Origin: Paenibacillus radicis (ex Gao et al. 2016)
GTDB lineage: Bacteria; Bacillota; Bacilli; Paenibacillales; Paenibacillaceae
Length of the DNA: 64,000 nt
Assembly (NCBI RefSeq): GCF_014641555.1
Contig: NZ_BMHY01000002.1
Span: 333,658-397,657, forward strand
Direction of reading: 5' to 3'
Part shown: positions 15,497-24,882 of the stretch, in pieces
Layout of the letters: every line of letters starts with the position of its first letter
Position numbering within the stretch: the first letter of the stretch is position 1
Position numbers and translations under genes: made by a program
Notes under the pieces: generated by a model
The model's database searches: none
The model's input: the letters and a program-made list of their open reading frames with translations, nothing else
What the model was told of the DNA's origin: nothing

Positions 15497-17378
15497 TGCG
15501 GTAAAGCTCCTTCTTTCACTTTCCATCTCAGGCACGTTGATGGCAGGACTACTTATTCTATTGAGGCCGCTGCTGAAGCACCGGGTATCGAAATCGATTC
15601 AATACTATCTGTGGCTTATCGTTTTGCTGCGTCTGGCAGTTCCTTTCTCGCTAGAGGAGAGCATGATGAATCAGCTGTTTCATAAAAAAGCCATTACTGC
15701 TGCACCGGTCATTTTACATACGGACAGTCCCATAACTAAAGAAGAACAGGATATAACTTCCGGTCCCGGTGTCTATCCTGCCGTGAGAAATGAAGCAGGG
15801 AAACAAAATGATACTGTGCCAGCGGCCACTCAACCTTCGATTCCAAAACTGTTCAATCAATATGCAATCGGACTTTGGCTGCTCGGTGTTGTCTGTTCAC
15901 TTGCTATAAACACAACGGGATACTTAAGATTCAGCAGCAAGTTGAGGACTGGAGGACGACCAGCCGAACGCTGGGAGGCCAGCATGCTGGCAGAACTGCT
16001 AGGCAGGAGCAGCCGCTTCCAGGTCAAGCTGATTCGCAGCTCTGCGGTTGCTTCCCCCATGCTTATCGGGCTCTTCCGTCCAATCTTCGTTATTCCTGAC
16101 ACGGAATACAGCGAAACACAGCTGCGCAACATCCTGCTTCACGAAACGATTCATTTGAAGCGCTTCGATATCGGCGTGAAGTGGTTCACAATGATCGTCG
16201 CTTCGGTGCATTGGTTTAATCCGTTTATGTACGTTATTAAGAAGGAAATGAATCGCGCTTGTGAATTGTCCTGCGACGAGGCGGTAATCCGCAGACTGAA
16301 TACAGCAGAGAAACAGCAGTATGGCGAGACGTTAATTTCAGTAGCTTCACAGCAACAATCGCCGAAAGGGGTATTGCGGGCTACTTTCAGCGAGGAGAAG
16401 AAGCTGCTCCGTGAGAGGCTGATCGCGATTATGAAGCATGGCCGCAAACCTAAAATAGCTGCTGTTGTCACGATTAGCGTATGCGCGCTAATTGTATGCA
16501 GCGCCGTTGCTCTTGGAGCAAGCGTTGGTCCGGCAACTCGCAGCAGCACCGCTGAAGTCGGTCTGCTTCCAGTTGAGCCGCCTGTAATCAGCGTGACTCG
16601 TGAGAGGGAATCGGAGCCAATCGGCAATATATTAACACGGAAGGTGAGCTGGGACGGCATTAAATACGACCAGATGTCATTCTATCAGACCGCTTGGAAA
16701 AGCGAACCGTCCTTGTTGACCGGCCTGCATCGGCCGCTGCCGGGAGAACTGTTCTCGATCGATTTTGGCCCTTACACACCAGACAAGGTAGAAGTGCAAA
16801 TGGCTTACTTGACCGAAAGCTACGAAGAATCGATGCTGCCGATACTGAATGTTCCAGTTCAGAAACAAAATAACTCTTATCAATTTATTAATCCTCAGGC
16901 TTCGACGAGCGATATACCAACCACGGGTAGAGTGTACAGCATCACCGCTGAATGGGGCGTGAATAGAAGCGAATATATATTTGCTGCCGATGGCAAGTTT
17001 GATAACTGGGATACTCCGCTCAATTATGAAAACGATGACTATAGCTTTACGCTAACGCTGCCAAGCAGCTGGGCCGGTAAATACCTCCTTGAAGAAAGGG
17101 AGGAAGATGACAAGGTCAGCTTCGATTTCATAAATGGTCTTTCGAAATCTGGCCTATTATTCTCTGTTACGGTATGTCCGCGGGAAACTTGGGAGCGCTT
17201 GAAGGAAGAGGGGCAGGCCAACCTTACGAAAATCGGGGAAAAAGAAAATAACGTCTACTTGTTTCAAACTCCTTCTGATGTACAGTATGACACTGCCAAT
17301 GAGCGAGTGAAGGAAGATTACGACTCGATGGTGAAAGATTTAGGGGCGATTCAGGCGACATTTAAACTGCTAGGATAG
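15489..17378 (+). CDS. M56 metallopeptidase, BlaR1-like membrane sensor
   Basis: A 629-residue integral membrane protein. TM helices occur at the N-terminus (LLLSLSISGTLMAGLLILL, YYLWLIVLLRLAV), near 127-145 and near 230. The zinc protease motif is HETIH (218-222) with the third ligand in CELSCDE (about 262). A further TM near 325 leads to an outside domain of ~300 residues. That domain shows none of the SxxK/KTG penicillin-binding motifs of true BlaR1, so the inducer is probably not a beta-lactam. It should inactivate the BlaI-type repressor encoded just upstream. ATG at 15489 chosen over GTG 15480. A terminator follows. Confidence 0.85.
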   Translation: MSDAVKLLLSLSISGTLMAGLLILLRPLLKHRVSKSIQYYLWLIVLLRLAVPFSLEESMMNQLFHKKAITAAPVILHTDSPITKEEQDITSGPGVYPAVRNEAGKQNDTVPAATQPSIPKLFNQYAIGLWLLGVVCSLAINTTGYLRFSSKLRTGGRPAERWEASMLAELLGRSSRFQVKLIRSSAVASPMLIGLFRPIFVIPDTEYSETQLRNILLHETIHLKRFDIGVKWFTMIVASVHWFNPFMYVIKKEMNRACELSCDEAVIRRLNTAEKQQYGETLISVASQQQSPKGVLRATFSEEKKLLRERLIAIMKHGRKPKIAAVVTISVCALIVCSAVALGASVGPATRSSTAEVGLLPVEPPVISVTRERESEPIGNILTRKVSWDGIKYDQMSFYQTAWKSEPSLLTGLHRPLPGELFSIDFGPYTPDKVEVQMAYLTESYEESMLPILNVPVQKQNNSYQFINPQASTSDIPTTGRVYSITAEWGVNRSEYIFAADGKFDNWDTPLNYENDDYSFTLTLPSSWAGKYLLEEREEDDKVSFDFINGLSKSGLLFSVTVCPRETWERLKEEGQANLTKIGEKENNVYLFQTPSDVQYDTANERVKEDYDSMVKDLGAIQATFKLLG

Positions 17379-17408
17379 ACGTAATCGAGATAATTCACAT
17401 GGAGAGAG

Positions 17409-17447
17409 GATCGGGGCGAGGATGAGCTTGCTTCGATCTTCTTTTTG
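17409..17447 (+). terminator. Intrinsic terminator of the BlaI/M56 operon
   Basis: A 12-bp stem with three GU pairs (17409-17420 with 17427-17438), a 6-base loop and a T-rich tail. Confidence 0.7.
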
Positions 17448-17556
17448 TCCATAAGTTATGAGGCAGTATTTATACCTATGTCTGGCAGGGAATGAGCGCC
17501 CATATCCAGAATAACCGTTAGATAGGATACTGTATTTAATAGTAGCTAGGAGGAGA

Positions 17557-18573
17557 ATGATGCCCGATTCAAAAATTAAGATGGACGGAACAGGCGGATG
17601 TCTGTGGGAGCCGATGTGGCAGCTTCATACAGGGCTGGCTCCGGTCGAAAGGGAGCTGCTGCAGTCTAGTTGGGTAAGGAGGCTGCATCTGATCCATCAT
17701 TGCGGTCCGATGTATTTGAATTCCCAATTGAATTACAGCCGATTGCAGCACACGCTGGGCGTGTTTTCGACGATCGCCTATTTTCATCCCAAGGATGCGG
17801 AGCTGAGAGCGGCTGCACTGCTGCATGATATCGGTCATGTACCGTTTAGTCATACATTGGAACGGATAGAGGGAATCGATCATCACGCAATTACACTGGA
17901 GCGGATTCAATCCCCGGAAATCGTAGACATTTTGGCTGCTCATGGTCTGGATCAATCCCGCTTACTGAACTTGATAACAGGAGAAACGGCAAGCTTGCTC
18001 CGTAATCCTAACAATAAGCTTCAATTGGATCATTTGGATTCTTGGGTGAGAAGCGCGTATTTCAGCGGACGATTGCCGGTGATGCCGCAAACGATATTGT
18101 CCCGTACGGAAGAGGACGGCGGTTATTTGTATTCCGATCTGGAGACGGCCAAGCTCCTGAAGAGACTTATTGTGGAGGAAGCGGGTATTCATGCTTCTAC
18201 AGCGGATATCGGTCCGAGTGCTTTGGTTTTGCACTTGGTGCAAATTTTGATCGACCGTGGACAATTGTCACAAACCGAGCTGATCGGGATGACTGACGAT
18301 ATGATTGAGCAAATGCTGCACAATAGCGAGTGGACAAAAGCTGATTTCTCCCGCTTTATAGACCGGCCATGGGAGTTAAAGGTAACTCGCGGCGAGGGTG
18401 ACGAGCCCATTCCAGAACAAAGCTTCGAGTGGACGGTCCGTAAGCTGTATTTGTCGATGCCGCTGACCAAGGATGGTGCGAAGGATACTTTTTACGCGGA
18501 AACAGAGGAAGCCTATCGGCTGCTGCAGCCGCTGATCGGCACCTATTGGACCTATTGGCAAGATGAAGATTAA
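17557..18573 (+). CDS. HD-domain phosphohydrolase
   Basis: A 338-residue protein of the HD superfamily related to dGTPase-like/YwfO-type enzymes. The metal-binding motif is seen as YSRLQHTLGV, ALLHDIGHVPFSH (His-Asp doublet) and, further on, LQLDHLDSWVRSAYF. SAMHD1-like members hydrolyse dNTPs or nucleotides. The substrate here is not known. AGGAGG precedes two consecutive ATG codons (17557 and 17560); the second has the more usual spacing. Confidence 0.85.
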   Translation: MMPDSKIKMDGTGGCLWEPMWQLHTGLAPVERELLQSSWVRRLHLIHHCGPMYLNSQLNYSRLQHTLGVFSTIAYFHPKDAELRAAALLHDIGHVPFSHTLERIEGIDHHAITLERIQSPEIVDILAAHGLDQSRLLNLITGETASLLRNPNNKLQLDHLDSWVRSAYFSGRLPVMPQTILSRTEEDGGYLYSDLETAKLLKRLIVEEAGIHASTADIGPSALVLHLVQILIDRGQLSQTELIGMTDDMIEQMLHNSEWTKADFSRFIDRPWELKVTRGEGDEPIPEQSFEWTVRKLYLSMPLTKDGAKDTFYAETEEAYRLLQPLIGTYWTYWQDED

Positions 18574-18683
18574 GGCTAATCATACTTTTCCTTCCCGTTA
18601 ATTTCATGTAAAGCTGGAGAATAAGGGCCCTGATACGATAGAATGGGGTGGAGTGCAATTGAAAAGCGCAGGGAGTGTTATGA

Positions 18684-19505
18684 ATGGTGTTGAAATGGGA
18701 CGGGCATACGCATACCCGTTACTGCTATCACGGCAGCGATGCGGCCGAAGAGCAGTATTTGGACAGGGCGATCGAACTCGGTTTTGAGCGTTATACGATA
18801 AGTGAGCATCCGCCGCTCCCGGCGGGTTTAATAGAAGATGCGGCGCTGTTCCGCGAACTGGCTATGCCGCCTGAGGAATTGCCGCTTTACATGAATTATG
18901 CCAAGCAGATGAAACAACAATATGAAGGACGTATTGAGGTTACGGTCGGCTTGGAGCTTGATTATTTGCCGGGCCAGCTTGATTTTACCGAGCGGATTGT
19001 TGATCAATGGGGGCGCGACCTGGAAGACGTCGTCTATTCGGTTCACTATTTGCCGGGTATCGGCGGTACGCGCTGTATTGATTTTACGGCAGACTACTCG
19101 AGAGAGTATTTACTTGGGTATTATGGCACGATGGAAAAGCTTGTGGACGCCTATTACGATCATGTCGAGGGGGCAATTGCTTTCGCTGCCGGGCTTCCGA
19201 TGCGCAAGCGGATCGGCCATATCAATCTGATTGAGAAGTTTGCCAAGGCGCTTCCTCCAATTGAAGAAACCCAAATCCGTACAAGGCTGGAAGGCATTCT
19301 TCCGCTGCTCGCCAAATCGAACGTAGGCATTGATGTCAACACAGCCGGACTGCGGGTGGAAACCTGCGGCAAGCCCTACGTGCCGGAATGGTTTATTGCG
19401 GCCTGCCTGGAACAAGGCGTTGAATGCGTATACGGTTCGGATTCTCACAAGCCCGAGCATGTAGGAACAGGCTGGGACTGGTTCGAAGCGCAGATCCGAG
19501 GATAA
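18684..19505 (+). CDS. Histidinol-phosphatase (PHP family, HisJ/HisK-like)
   Basis: A 273-residue PHP-domain enzyme. Metal ligands are in DGHTHTRYC at the N-terminus, TISEHPPL and VYSVHYLPG, and the late GSDSHKPEHVG. This pattern and length match HisJ-type histidinol-phosphate phosphatases, which dephosphorylate L-histidinol phosphate in histidine synthesis. No other his genes are nearby. ATG at 18684 with GGGAG 8 bases upstream. A terminator follows. Confidence 0.85.
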   Translation: MVLKWDGHTHTRYCYHGSDAAEEQYLDRAIELGFERYTISEHPPLPAGLIEDAALFRELAMPPEELPLYMNYAKQMKQQYEGRIEVTVGLELDYLPGQLDFTERIVDQWGRDLEDVVYSVHYLPGIGGTRCIDFTADYSREYLLGYYGTMEKLVDAYYDHVEGAIAFAAGLPMRKRIGHINLIEKFAKALPPIEETQIRTRLEGILPLLAKSNVGIDVNTAGLRVETCGKPYVPEWFIAACLEQGVECVYGSDSHKPEHVGTGWDWFEAQIRG

Positions 19506-19546
19506 GAGGATAATGGCAGGACATATGGAATTGGAGACTTGGGAGA

Positions 19547-19588
19547 AGAAGCCGTTACGCTTGCTTGCGTGTTAGGCTTCTTTTTTTC
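19547..19588 (+). terminator. Intrinsic terminator after the PHP phosphatase
   Basis: AGAAGCC (19547-19553) pairs with GGCTTCT (19575-19581), with a broken inner stem, then a run of T. Confidence 0.75.
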
Positions 19589-19731
19589 ATGCAGAAACAT
19601 TAAGTCTATATTATGCGTTATAAAAACAGAGATTTTTAACCAGAATGGATAGGAGCATCTGACCGGAATTGACGAAAGGGATTAGGAGTATTTGAAGTTG
19701 TTGTACGCGAAATAGGGAAGAGGGTCGTAGG

Positions 19732-20673
19732 ATGAGAGATCAGATGAAAAAGATCATTGGCACAGCTGTAATTATGCTTTTGCTAGCAGGCTGCGGAAGC
19801 ACGGCCGCTCAGCGGACGATGATCGATTCAAGCGGGACGGCAAAAGAGACGCTGGAGGCAGCCGCTCAGACTTCAGACAGCTCTAGGATGCAGCACCTGA
19901 CGCTGGAGAGTGAGGCGCTGGGCAAGGCGATGAAAGTAAATGTCTATTTGCCGGAAGAATATGCGGACGGAGCAGGCGGACCGTACCCGGTTCTGTATGC
20001 TTTGCATGGCAAAAACGGCAATGAAAACAGTTTTTTCTCCAGCGGTTTGAACATCGGGGAGCGAGCGGCGAAGTTGGTCAATGAGGGAAGAATCGCGCCG
20101 TTCATTATCGTCTCTCCCCAGCTCGATAACAGCTATGGCGTCAACTCCTCCGAAAAGCTGGACAAGCGGCATGAATATGCGCTCGGCAGATATGAGGACT
20201 ATTTGCTGAAGGATCTCATACCGGCAATTGACGCCAATTATAATACGGTGGCCAATCGTGAAGGCCGCTATATCGGGGGCATTTCAATGGGCGGCTATGC
20301 AGCGCTGCATCTTGCTCTTACCCATCCGGATATGTTCAGCAAGGTCGGCGGCCACAGCGCAGCAGTATGGAAGGAGACACCGGACTACTTGGCTTGGCTG
20401 TATCAGGGTGATCAGCCTCAGGAAGAGGTGGACCCTGTAATGCTCGTTGGCAAGGGAGCGGCTAAGAAGCTGGCGATTTACCTCGATCATGGGGATAAGG
20501 AGCATGAATCTATCGCCGATGGCAATCAGGCATTGATGGAGGCGCTGGATAAAGCCGGGGTGAGCTATGAGTACCATTCGAGCCCAGGGGGACATAATGA
20601 TAAATATTGGGCCGCGCATATGGACGATTATTTGCAGTTTTACGGGAACAAGGGTGAGGAAGGGAAGAAGTAG
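19732..20673 (+). CDS. Putative esterase lipoprotein (esterase D/antigen 85 fold)
   Basis: A 313-residue surface lipoprotein: lipobox LLAGC with lipidated C21. The alpha/beta-hydrolase core has the nucleophile elbow GGISMGGYA (Ser185) and a C-terminal catalytic His in SPGGHNDKYW. This is the PF00756 family, which includes feruloyl esterases, S-formylglutathione hydrolases and acyltransferases. The substrate cannot be told. An ATG at 19744 is an alternative start. A terminator at 20852-20882 may serve this gene. Confidence 0.85.
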   Translation: MRDQMKKIIGTAVIMLLLAGCGSTAAQRTMIDSSGTAKETLEAAAQTSDSSRMQHLTLESEALGKAMKVNVYLPEEYADGAGGPYPVLYALHGKNGNENSFFSSGLNIGERAAKLVNEGRIAPFIIVSPQLDNSYGVNSSEKLDKRHEYALGRYEDYLLKDLIPAIDANYNTVANREGRYIGGISMGGYAALHLALTHPDMFSKVGGHSAAVWKETPDYLAWLYQGDQPQEEVDPVMLVGKGAAKKLAIYLDHGDKEHESIADGNQALMEALDKAGVSYEYHSSPGGHNDKYWAAHMDDYLQFYGNKGEEGKK

Positions 20674-20714
20674 CAGGATTTCTGTTAAGGAGAAGAGAGT
20701 CATAGAAGAAGCCG

Positions 20715-20835
20715 TTTTATGCGGGCAAAGTGAGAAGGCAGGAAGAGCTGCAGTTCTATGCGCGCAAAGACGGTAAAGCTAATACATAGCAGCTGTTCAA
20801 TGAGAGCAAAGTCAGCAAGGGAAAAGCTGCTAAGG
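20715..20835 (+). repeat. Three degenerate ~41-bp repeats
   Basis: The segment between the esterase and the muramidase has no convincing gene. It contains ATGCGGGCAAAG, ATGCGCGCAAAG and ATGAGAGCAAAG at about 41-base intervals, each followed by an AGCTG-containing block. Confidence 0.4.
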
Positions 20836-20851
20836 GGTGTCGTTCTGGAGG

Positions 20852-20882
20852 GGAACTGTCGGGTAGACAGTTCCTTTTTTTT
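20852..20882 (+). terminator. Intrinsic terminator upstream of the GH25 gene
   Basis: GGAACTGTC (20852-20860) pairs perfectly with GACAGTTCC (20866-20874) and is followed by eight T. Confidence 0.85.
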
Positions 20883-20978
20883 GCGCTCAGCAGGACTTGC
20901 CGTACAGCCGCCGTTTCGCGAAATGATGGACCTGCTTATGATAAAGGAGGACGTGCAAGGAAAGGAGCGCTGTGATCG

Positions 20979-21959
20979 ATGCAAGCAAGAAGCGGAGGCA
21001 ACGCGCAAGGTATTGATGTTTCACGTTATCAAGGAACGATAGATTGGAAAAAAACAGCGGCAGACGGCATTTCCTTTGCATTCGCAAAGGCGAGTGAAGG
21101 ACAATTCTACCGGGACCCATATTTTGCAGGCAACGTGTCGGGAGCCCGGGCGGCAGGCGTGATGATCGGAGCCTATCATTTCCTCAATGCGGCTTCGACG
21201 GATGCAGCGAAGAAGGAAGCGGCTAACTTCGCGAATGCGATAGCGACGGTAGGCGGGATAGGCCAGCTCGATCTTCCTCCCGTAATGGATTACGAGAACA
21301 ATCCGAGCAAGCTGAGCAAAAGCGCGATCAACGCGGTTGCAAAAGCTTTTTTGACGGAGCTGGAGCGGCTTACCGGGGTGAAACCGATCATTTATACCGG
21401 CAACAGCTTCGCTGCAAACTTTGACGCATCGCTTGGAGGCTATGAACTGTGGGTTGCGAGATACAGCACGCAGCCGCCGTCAAACGTCACCGCATGGAGC
21501 AAATGGAGCTTTTGGCAATATAGCGATGGCTCTACAGGCGGAAGCAGGCCAAGCGGCGGGCGCAAGGTGGCAGGTATCAGCGGACCGGTTGATCTCAACG
21601 AGTATGCCGGAACGGTAGAGGAGCTGCGGGCCAAATATACGGATCAGGAGGATGAGCCGATGACAGAAGCGGAAAAACAAGCTTTTAACGAGCTGCAAAC
21701 CAAAGTTGCTAATCTGGAAAAGTATGTGAATATCTCGGGCAATCAGACGCCCCCTGCGTGGACGAAGCCTGCGCTAGATGCTGCTATGGCAGCTGGCGTT
21801 ATTACGTCTACGAATGACAAAGGGCAGCCGGAGTTTGTGTCCATTCAGATGCTGTATAACGCGGGGTTGCTGAACAGCGAGCTGATCGCCTTTTTCAAAG
21901 CTTTTAATGCTAAGACTCGCGCGGCGATCGAGCAGCTGCAAAAAACGGGCGGGAAGTAG
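20979..21959 (+). CDS. GH25 muramidase (lysozyme), endolysin-like
   Basis: A 326-residue peptidoglycan hydrolase. The GH25 domain is residues ~10-215: GIDVSRYQGTIDW (catalytic Asp), ISFAFAKASEG, VMDYENN (catalytic Glu region), PIIYTGNSF and FWQYSDG. A Glu/Lys-rich coiled segment (~225-250) and a C-terminal domain with PAWTKPALDAAMAAGV and MLYNAGLL follow. This C-terminal motif resembles ones in endolysins of Bacillales phages, as I recall them. There is no signal peptide. ATG at 20979; AAAGGAG is a long 14 bases away, so the start is not certain. Confidence 0.85.
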   Translation: MQARSGGNAQGIDVSRYQGTIDWKKTAADGISFAFAKASEGQFYRDPYFAGNVSGARAAGVMIGAYHFLNAASTDAAKKEAANFANAIATVGGIGQLDLPPVMDYENNPSKLSKSAINAVAKAFLTELERLTGVKPIIYTGNSFAANFDASLGGYELWVARYSTQPPSNVTAWSKWSFWQYSDGSTGGSRPSGGRKVAGISGPVDLNEYAGTVEELRAKYTDQEDEPMTEAEKQAFNELQTKVANLEKYVNISGNQTPPAWTKPALDAAMAAGVITSTNDKGQPEFVSIQMLYNAGLLNSELIAFFKAFNAKTRAAIEQLQKTGGK

Positions 21960-21983
21960 TAACTAACGAAGGCTCCCTCCATG

Positions 21984-22160
21984 ATCAAAATGCAAAAGTG
22001 CAGGCTGAAGGGAGCTCCTACCGCCGAATTCTGGTGTCAAAATGCAAAAGTGCATTTGAAATGTCCCAAAAGCGCCATTAGGGGCTGATTTTGTCCAAAC
22101 AAACTGTACTTTTGCATTTTGAGGGGGAAAACCAGCTGAAAATGGCTAATCAAACTGTAT
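21984..22160. repeat. Four copies of a TCAAAATGCAAAAGTGCA element, two in each direction
   Basis: TCAAAATGCAAAAGTGCA occurs at about 21984 and 22037. Near-reverse complements ending TTTTGCATTTTGA occur at about 22110 and 22155. The two pairs face each other and could fold. This intergenic stretch holds no gene. Confidence 0.7.
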
Positions 22161-22219
22161 TTTTGCATTTTGATTGGCTACACCAGCCGCTGATGACTTA
22201 AGCTCCAACTGCCAGCAAC

Positions 22220-22275
22220 AAAAGAGGGAGAGGAAAGCGCATGCCTCAGCATGAACACTTTCCTCTCCCTCTTTT
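22220..22275. terminator. Bidirectional terminator, 18-bp perfect stem
   Basis: AAAAGAGGGAGAGGAAAG (22220-22237) pairs perfectly with 22258-22275. It ends both the muramidase (plus) and the O-acetylation operon (minus). Confidence 0.85.
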
Positions 22276-22305
22276 GCACTCACCGCGTAACCTCCAGCTC
22301 CGACA

Positions 22306-23460
22306 TCAGTAGCCGAGCTTCAATATCTCTTGTCCGTCAGAGAATGTCGTCGTGTTGAACAGCAGCAGCACATCTTTAATGTCGTTTTCCTTCATGTAGC
22401 TGGAGATGTTGCCGTTGTAGTAGCGCAGATCGATCACATGAATTTCCGGTACATGCATCGCTAGAAAAGGCAATACGCTATGGGCGTAGGAATCTTTGAT
22501 GACGAGCAGTTTATCCAAGTCGACATCATCCGTAGGCAGCTCGGTTTTAATCGTCATTAATGCGTGAACACCGCCGAGAAAATAAGAGTACTTATCTTTT
22601 TTCGCCAAGTAGCTGTCTTCGTACAAGCCTTGAACAGTCGTATCATCGTCGAAAATATACATTTCCGATTCAACTTTGTTTTTCGGCAAATACGCTTGAA
22701 TGGAATCCGGCTTCAACCCATTGAACTGGCTGCGTGTATGGAAGCTTCCCAGAAAGCTGTTCGTCACCGTGCGAATATCAAACTCGGATTCCTCCATAGG
22801 CGGCCAGCCCATTTGCTCCGCATAAGCCCGGTAAGCCAAGTACGCGCCGTATGTCGTCCAGTGGTGATCGGTACGGTAGTACAAATCTCTATCTGGCTTC
22901 TTCTCAGCCGCAGGCTTCAGAAAATCAAATCCATTAATAAAGCGGACATGCTCCCTCACTTGCTCCATTATGGTGCCGTTTACGATAGACTGCGGATAAG
23001 CAGAAGCCAGCCATGGCAGCCGCTCCGGATAAACACCGATGGAGGTTGGAGCGAGCAGGAAGCTGATGTTCGCATGAGGATTTTTATACGCAAATTTGTT
23101 CACGGCCTCCGCGAATTTAGCTAGATCCAGCGGTTCCGGCTCGGCAAACTGTTCAAATAGAAAGCCGTCTTTACCTTTATAAATCCCGTTGTTCTCTTGC
23201 TGAAGCCGCAATTGCTCCATCGTCGATTTGACGGCAACCCATTGATCCCGCAGCGGAAAATGATCCGTAACGAAGCTCTCCGTCTGTTCGGAAAAGGTTT
23301 TGTCCAGCAGCTTCTCCCAGGTGAGCTGAGGCTTTTTTTGCAGGCTGCGATTTTCCATCTCGGAGAAGGCTTTTTTCGGCGTGAAAAGAAACAGCAGGCT
23401 GAACGCGAACAGAAGGACGGCGAAGCCGGCAACATAGATGCGGTCTGTTCGTTTATTCAT
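22306..23460 (-). CDS. DHHW-family / AlgX-like SGNH O-acetylation protein
   Basis: A 384-residue exported or membrane-anchored protein with one N-terminal TM (IYVAGFAVLLFAFSLLFLF). Family motifs are TDHHWTTYGAYLAY and KDSYAHSVLPFL (SGNH-like serine). It is the partner of the upstream MBOAT gene; in AlgI/AlgX-type systems the MBOAT moves acetyl groups across the membrane and the SGNH protein transfers them to a surface polymer. ATG at 23460 is chosen (GAAGGAG 10 bases upstream) over TTG at 23469. The polymer acetylated is unknown. Confidence 0.85.
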   Translation of the reverse strand: MNKRTDRIYVAGFAVLLFAFSLLFLFTPKKAFSEMENRSLQKKPQLTWEKLLDKTFSEQTESFVTDHFPLRDQWVAVKSTMEQLRLQQENNGIYKGKDGFLFEQFAEPEPLDLAKFAEAVNKFAYKNPHANISFLLAPTSIGVYPERLPWLASAYPQSIVNGTIMEQVREHVRFINGFDFLKPAAEKKPDRDLYYRTDHHWTTYGAYLAYRAYAEQMGWPPMEESEFDIRTVTNSFLGSFHTRSQFNGLKPDSIQAYLPKNKVESEMYIFDDDTTVQGLYEDSYLAKKDKYSYFLGGVHALMTIKTELPTDDVDLDKLLVIKDSYAHSVLPFLAMHVPEIHVIDLRYYNGNISSYMKENDIKDVLLLFNTTTFSDGQEILKLGY

Positions 23461-23487
23461 GCAATTCAAGCTCCTTCTCGCTTTAGG

Positions 23488-24873
23488 TTAGAATCGGAAA
23501 TATAAAAACGGATTAAACGTCGCATCGACCAGATAGGCAATCGAAAGCAGCAGCAAAGCGAAATGCCAGCTTAGTTTGAGGATGGGCATCTTGTCCGCTA
23601 AACGCAATTGGCGCTTAGGCATAGACGCAATGATGAGAACGACGAGCAGAATCGCGTTCGTATAGAGCAAATACAGCGTCTCATCATTCCAAGCCGGCTG
23701 GCCGTTGGAACCTGCCATTGCCAGCAAGTATTGACCGATAGAAGGAAGCTCTTCGAAAGCGAAAAACACCCAGCCGATCAGAATGAGCAATAGCGCATAC
23801 ACATGCCGTACCCAGCGCGGCAGCCGTTGCAGCAGCTTCAGCAGAAACATTTTCTCACCGATCAGTAAGACACCGAAGTACAAACCCCAGAGCAGGAAGT
23901 TCCAGCTTGCTCCGTGCCAAAAGCCGGTCAACATCCAGACGATGAGGATATTTCTTAGCTGCATTAACAATCCGCGGCGGTTGCCGCCAAGCGGAATGTA
24001 TACATAATCCCGGAACCAGGTGCTGAGCGAAATATGCCATCGTCTCCAGAAGTCGGTAATGCTCTGTGCCGTGTATGGCCGATTGAAGTTTTCGTTAAAG
24101 CGAAAGCCAAACATAAGCCCCAGACCAATCGCCATGTCCGAATAGCCGCTAAAATCAAAATAGATTTGGAACGCGAACGCAACAATGCCCAGCCACGCCA
24201 TTAATGCGGGCATCATAAGGGGATTGGTGCCGGAAATCGTATCCCATAGCAATCCGATATTGTTGGCGAGCAGCACTTTTTTCGCAAGCCCAATTGTGAA
24301 GCGCCGAACTCCTTCGGCGAAAAGCTCCGTCGTCACCTTGCGGTTCCGAAGCTGCTCCGCAACTGTCGAGTATTGGACGATCGGACCGGCGACAAGCTGC
24401 GGGAATAAGGAAACGAAGGTTGCAAAATCAAGCCAGTTCCGCTGCGCCTTCACGGTTCCCCGATAGACGTCAATGATATAGGACATCGATTGAAACGTGT
24501 AAAACGAAATGCCGATCGGCAGCGCCAAATCGGTTAGCGGGATATCCGTGCCGAGCAGCGCATTCAAGTTGCCGATGAGAAAATCGGCATATTTGAAGTA
24601 AGACAGCAATGCCAGATTGACGGCAATCGATAGAGCGACAACCGCTTTGCGTTTGCCTGCCGATAAGCCCGGCCTGCCGAGCAGCAGGCCAAAGCCATAG
24701 TCCGTAACGGTAGACAGCAGCATGATGACAATATAGACAGGCTCGCCCCATGCGTAGAAAACTAAGCTGGCTGCGAACAGGACGAAGTTTTTAATCCGCC
24801 AGGGCGAGATGAAATATAGAGCTAATACAGCAGGCAGAAATAGAAACAGGAACAGCAGGCTGCTGAATACCAT
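23488..24873 (-). CDS. MBOAT-family O-acyltransferase (AlgI/DltB-like)
   Basis: A 461-residue polytopic membrane enzyme with about 11-12 TM segments. The MBOAT catalytic His is in TGFWHGASWNF, and the family segment FNRPYTAQSITDFWRRWHIS is present. It should bring acetyl groups to the outer face for polysaccharide O-acetylation with the DHHW protein encoded 27 bp downstream. The ATG at 24873 has no clear ribosome site and lies 9 bp after the stop of the DUF4358 gene, so translation may be coupled to that gene. Confidence 0.92.
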   Translation of the reverse strand: MVFSSLLFLFLFLPAVLALYFISPWRIKNFVLFAASLVFYAWGEPVYIVIMLLSTVTDYGFGLLLGRPGLSAGKRKAVVALSIAVNLALLSYFKYADFLIGNLNALLGTDIPLTDLALPIGISFYTFQSMSYIIDVYRGTVKAQRNWLDFATFVSLFPQLVAGPIVQYSTVAEQLRNRKVTTELFAEGVRRFTIGLAKKVLLANNIGLLWDTISGTNPLMMPALMAWLGIVAFAFQIYFDFSGYSDMAIGLGLMFGFRFNENFNRPYTAQSITDFWRRWHISLSTWFRDYVYIPLGGNRRGLLMQLRNILIVWMLTGFWHGASWNFLLWGLYFGVLLIGEKMFLLKLLQRLPRWVRHVYALLLILIGWVFFAFEELPSIGQYLLAMAGSNGQPAWNDETLYLLYTNAILLVVLIIASMPKRQLRLADKMPILKLSWHFALLLLSIAYLVDATFNPFLYFRF

Positions 24874-24882
24874 GGCTGGCGT

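Noticed and set aside
20972..21016. GTG start giving a VIDAS-type GH25 N-terminus
   Set aside because: That frame stops after 14 codons; the GH25 frame is the one starting at 20979.
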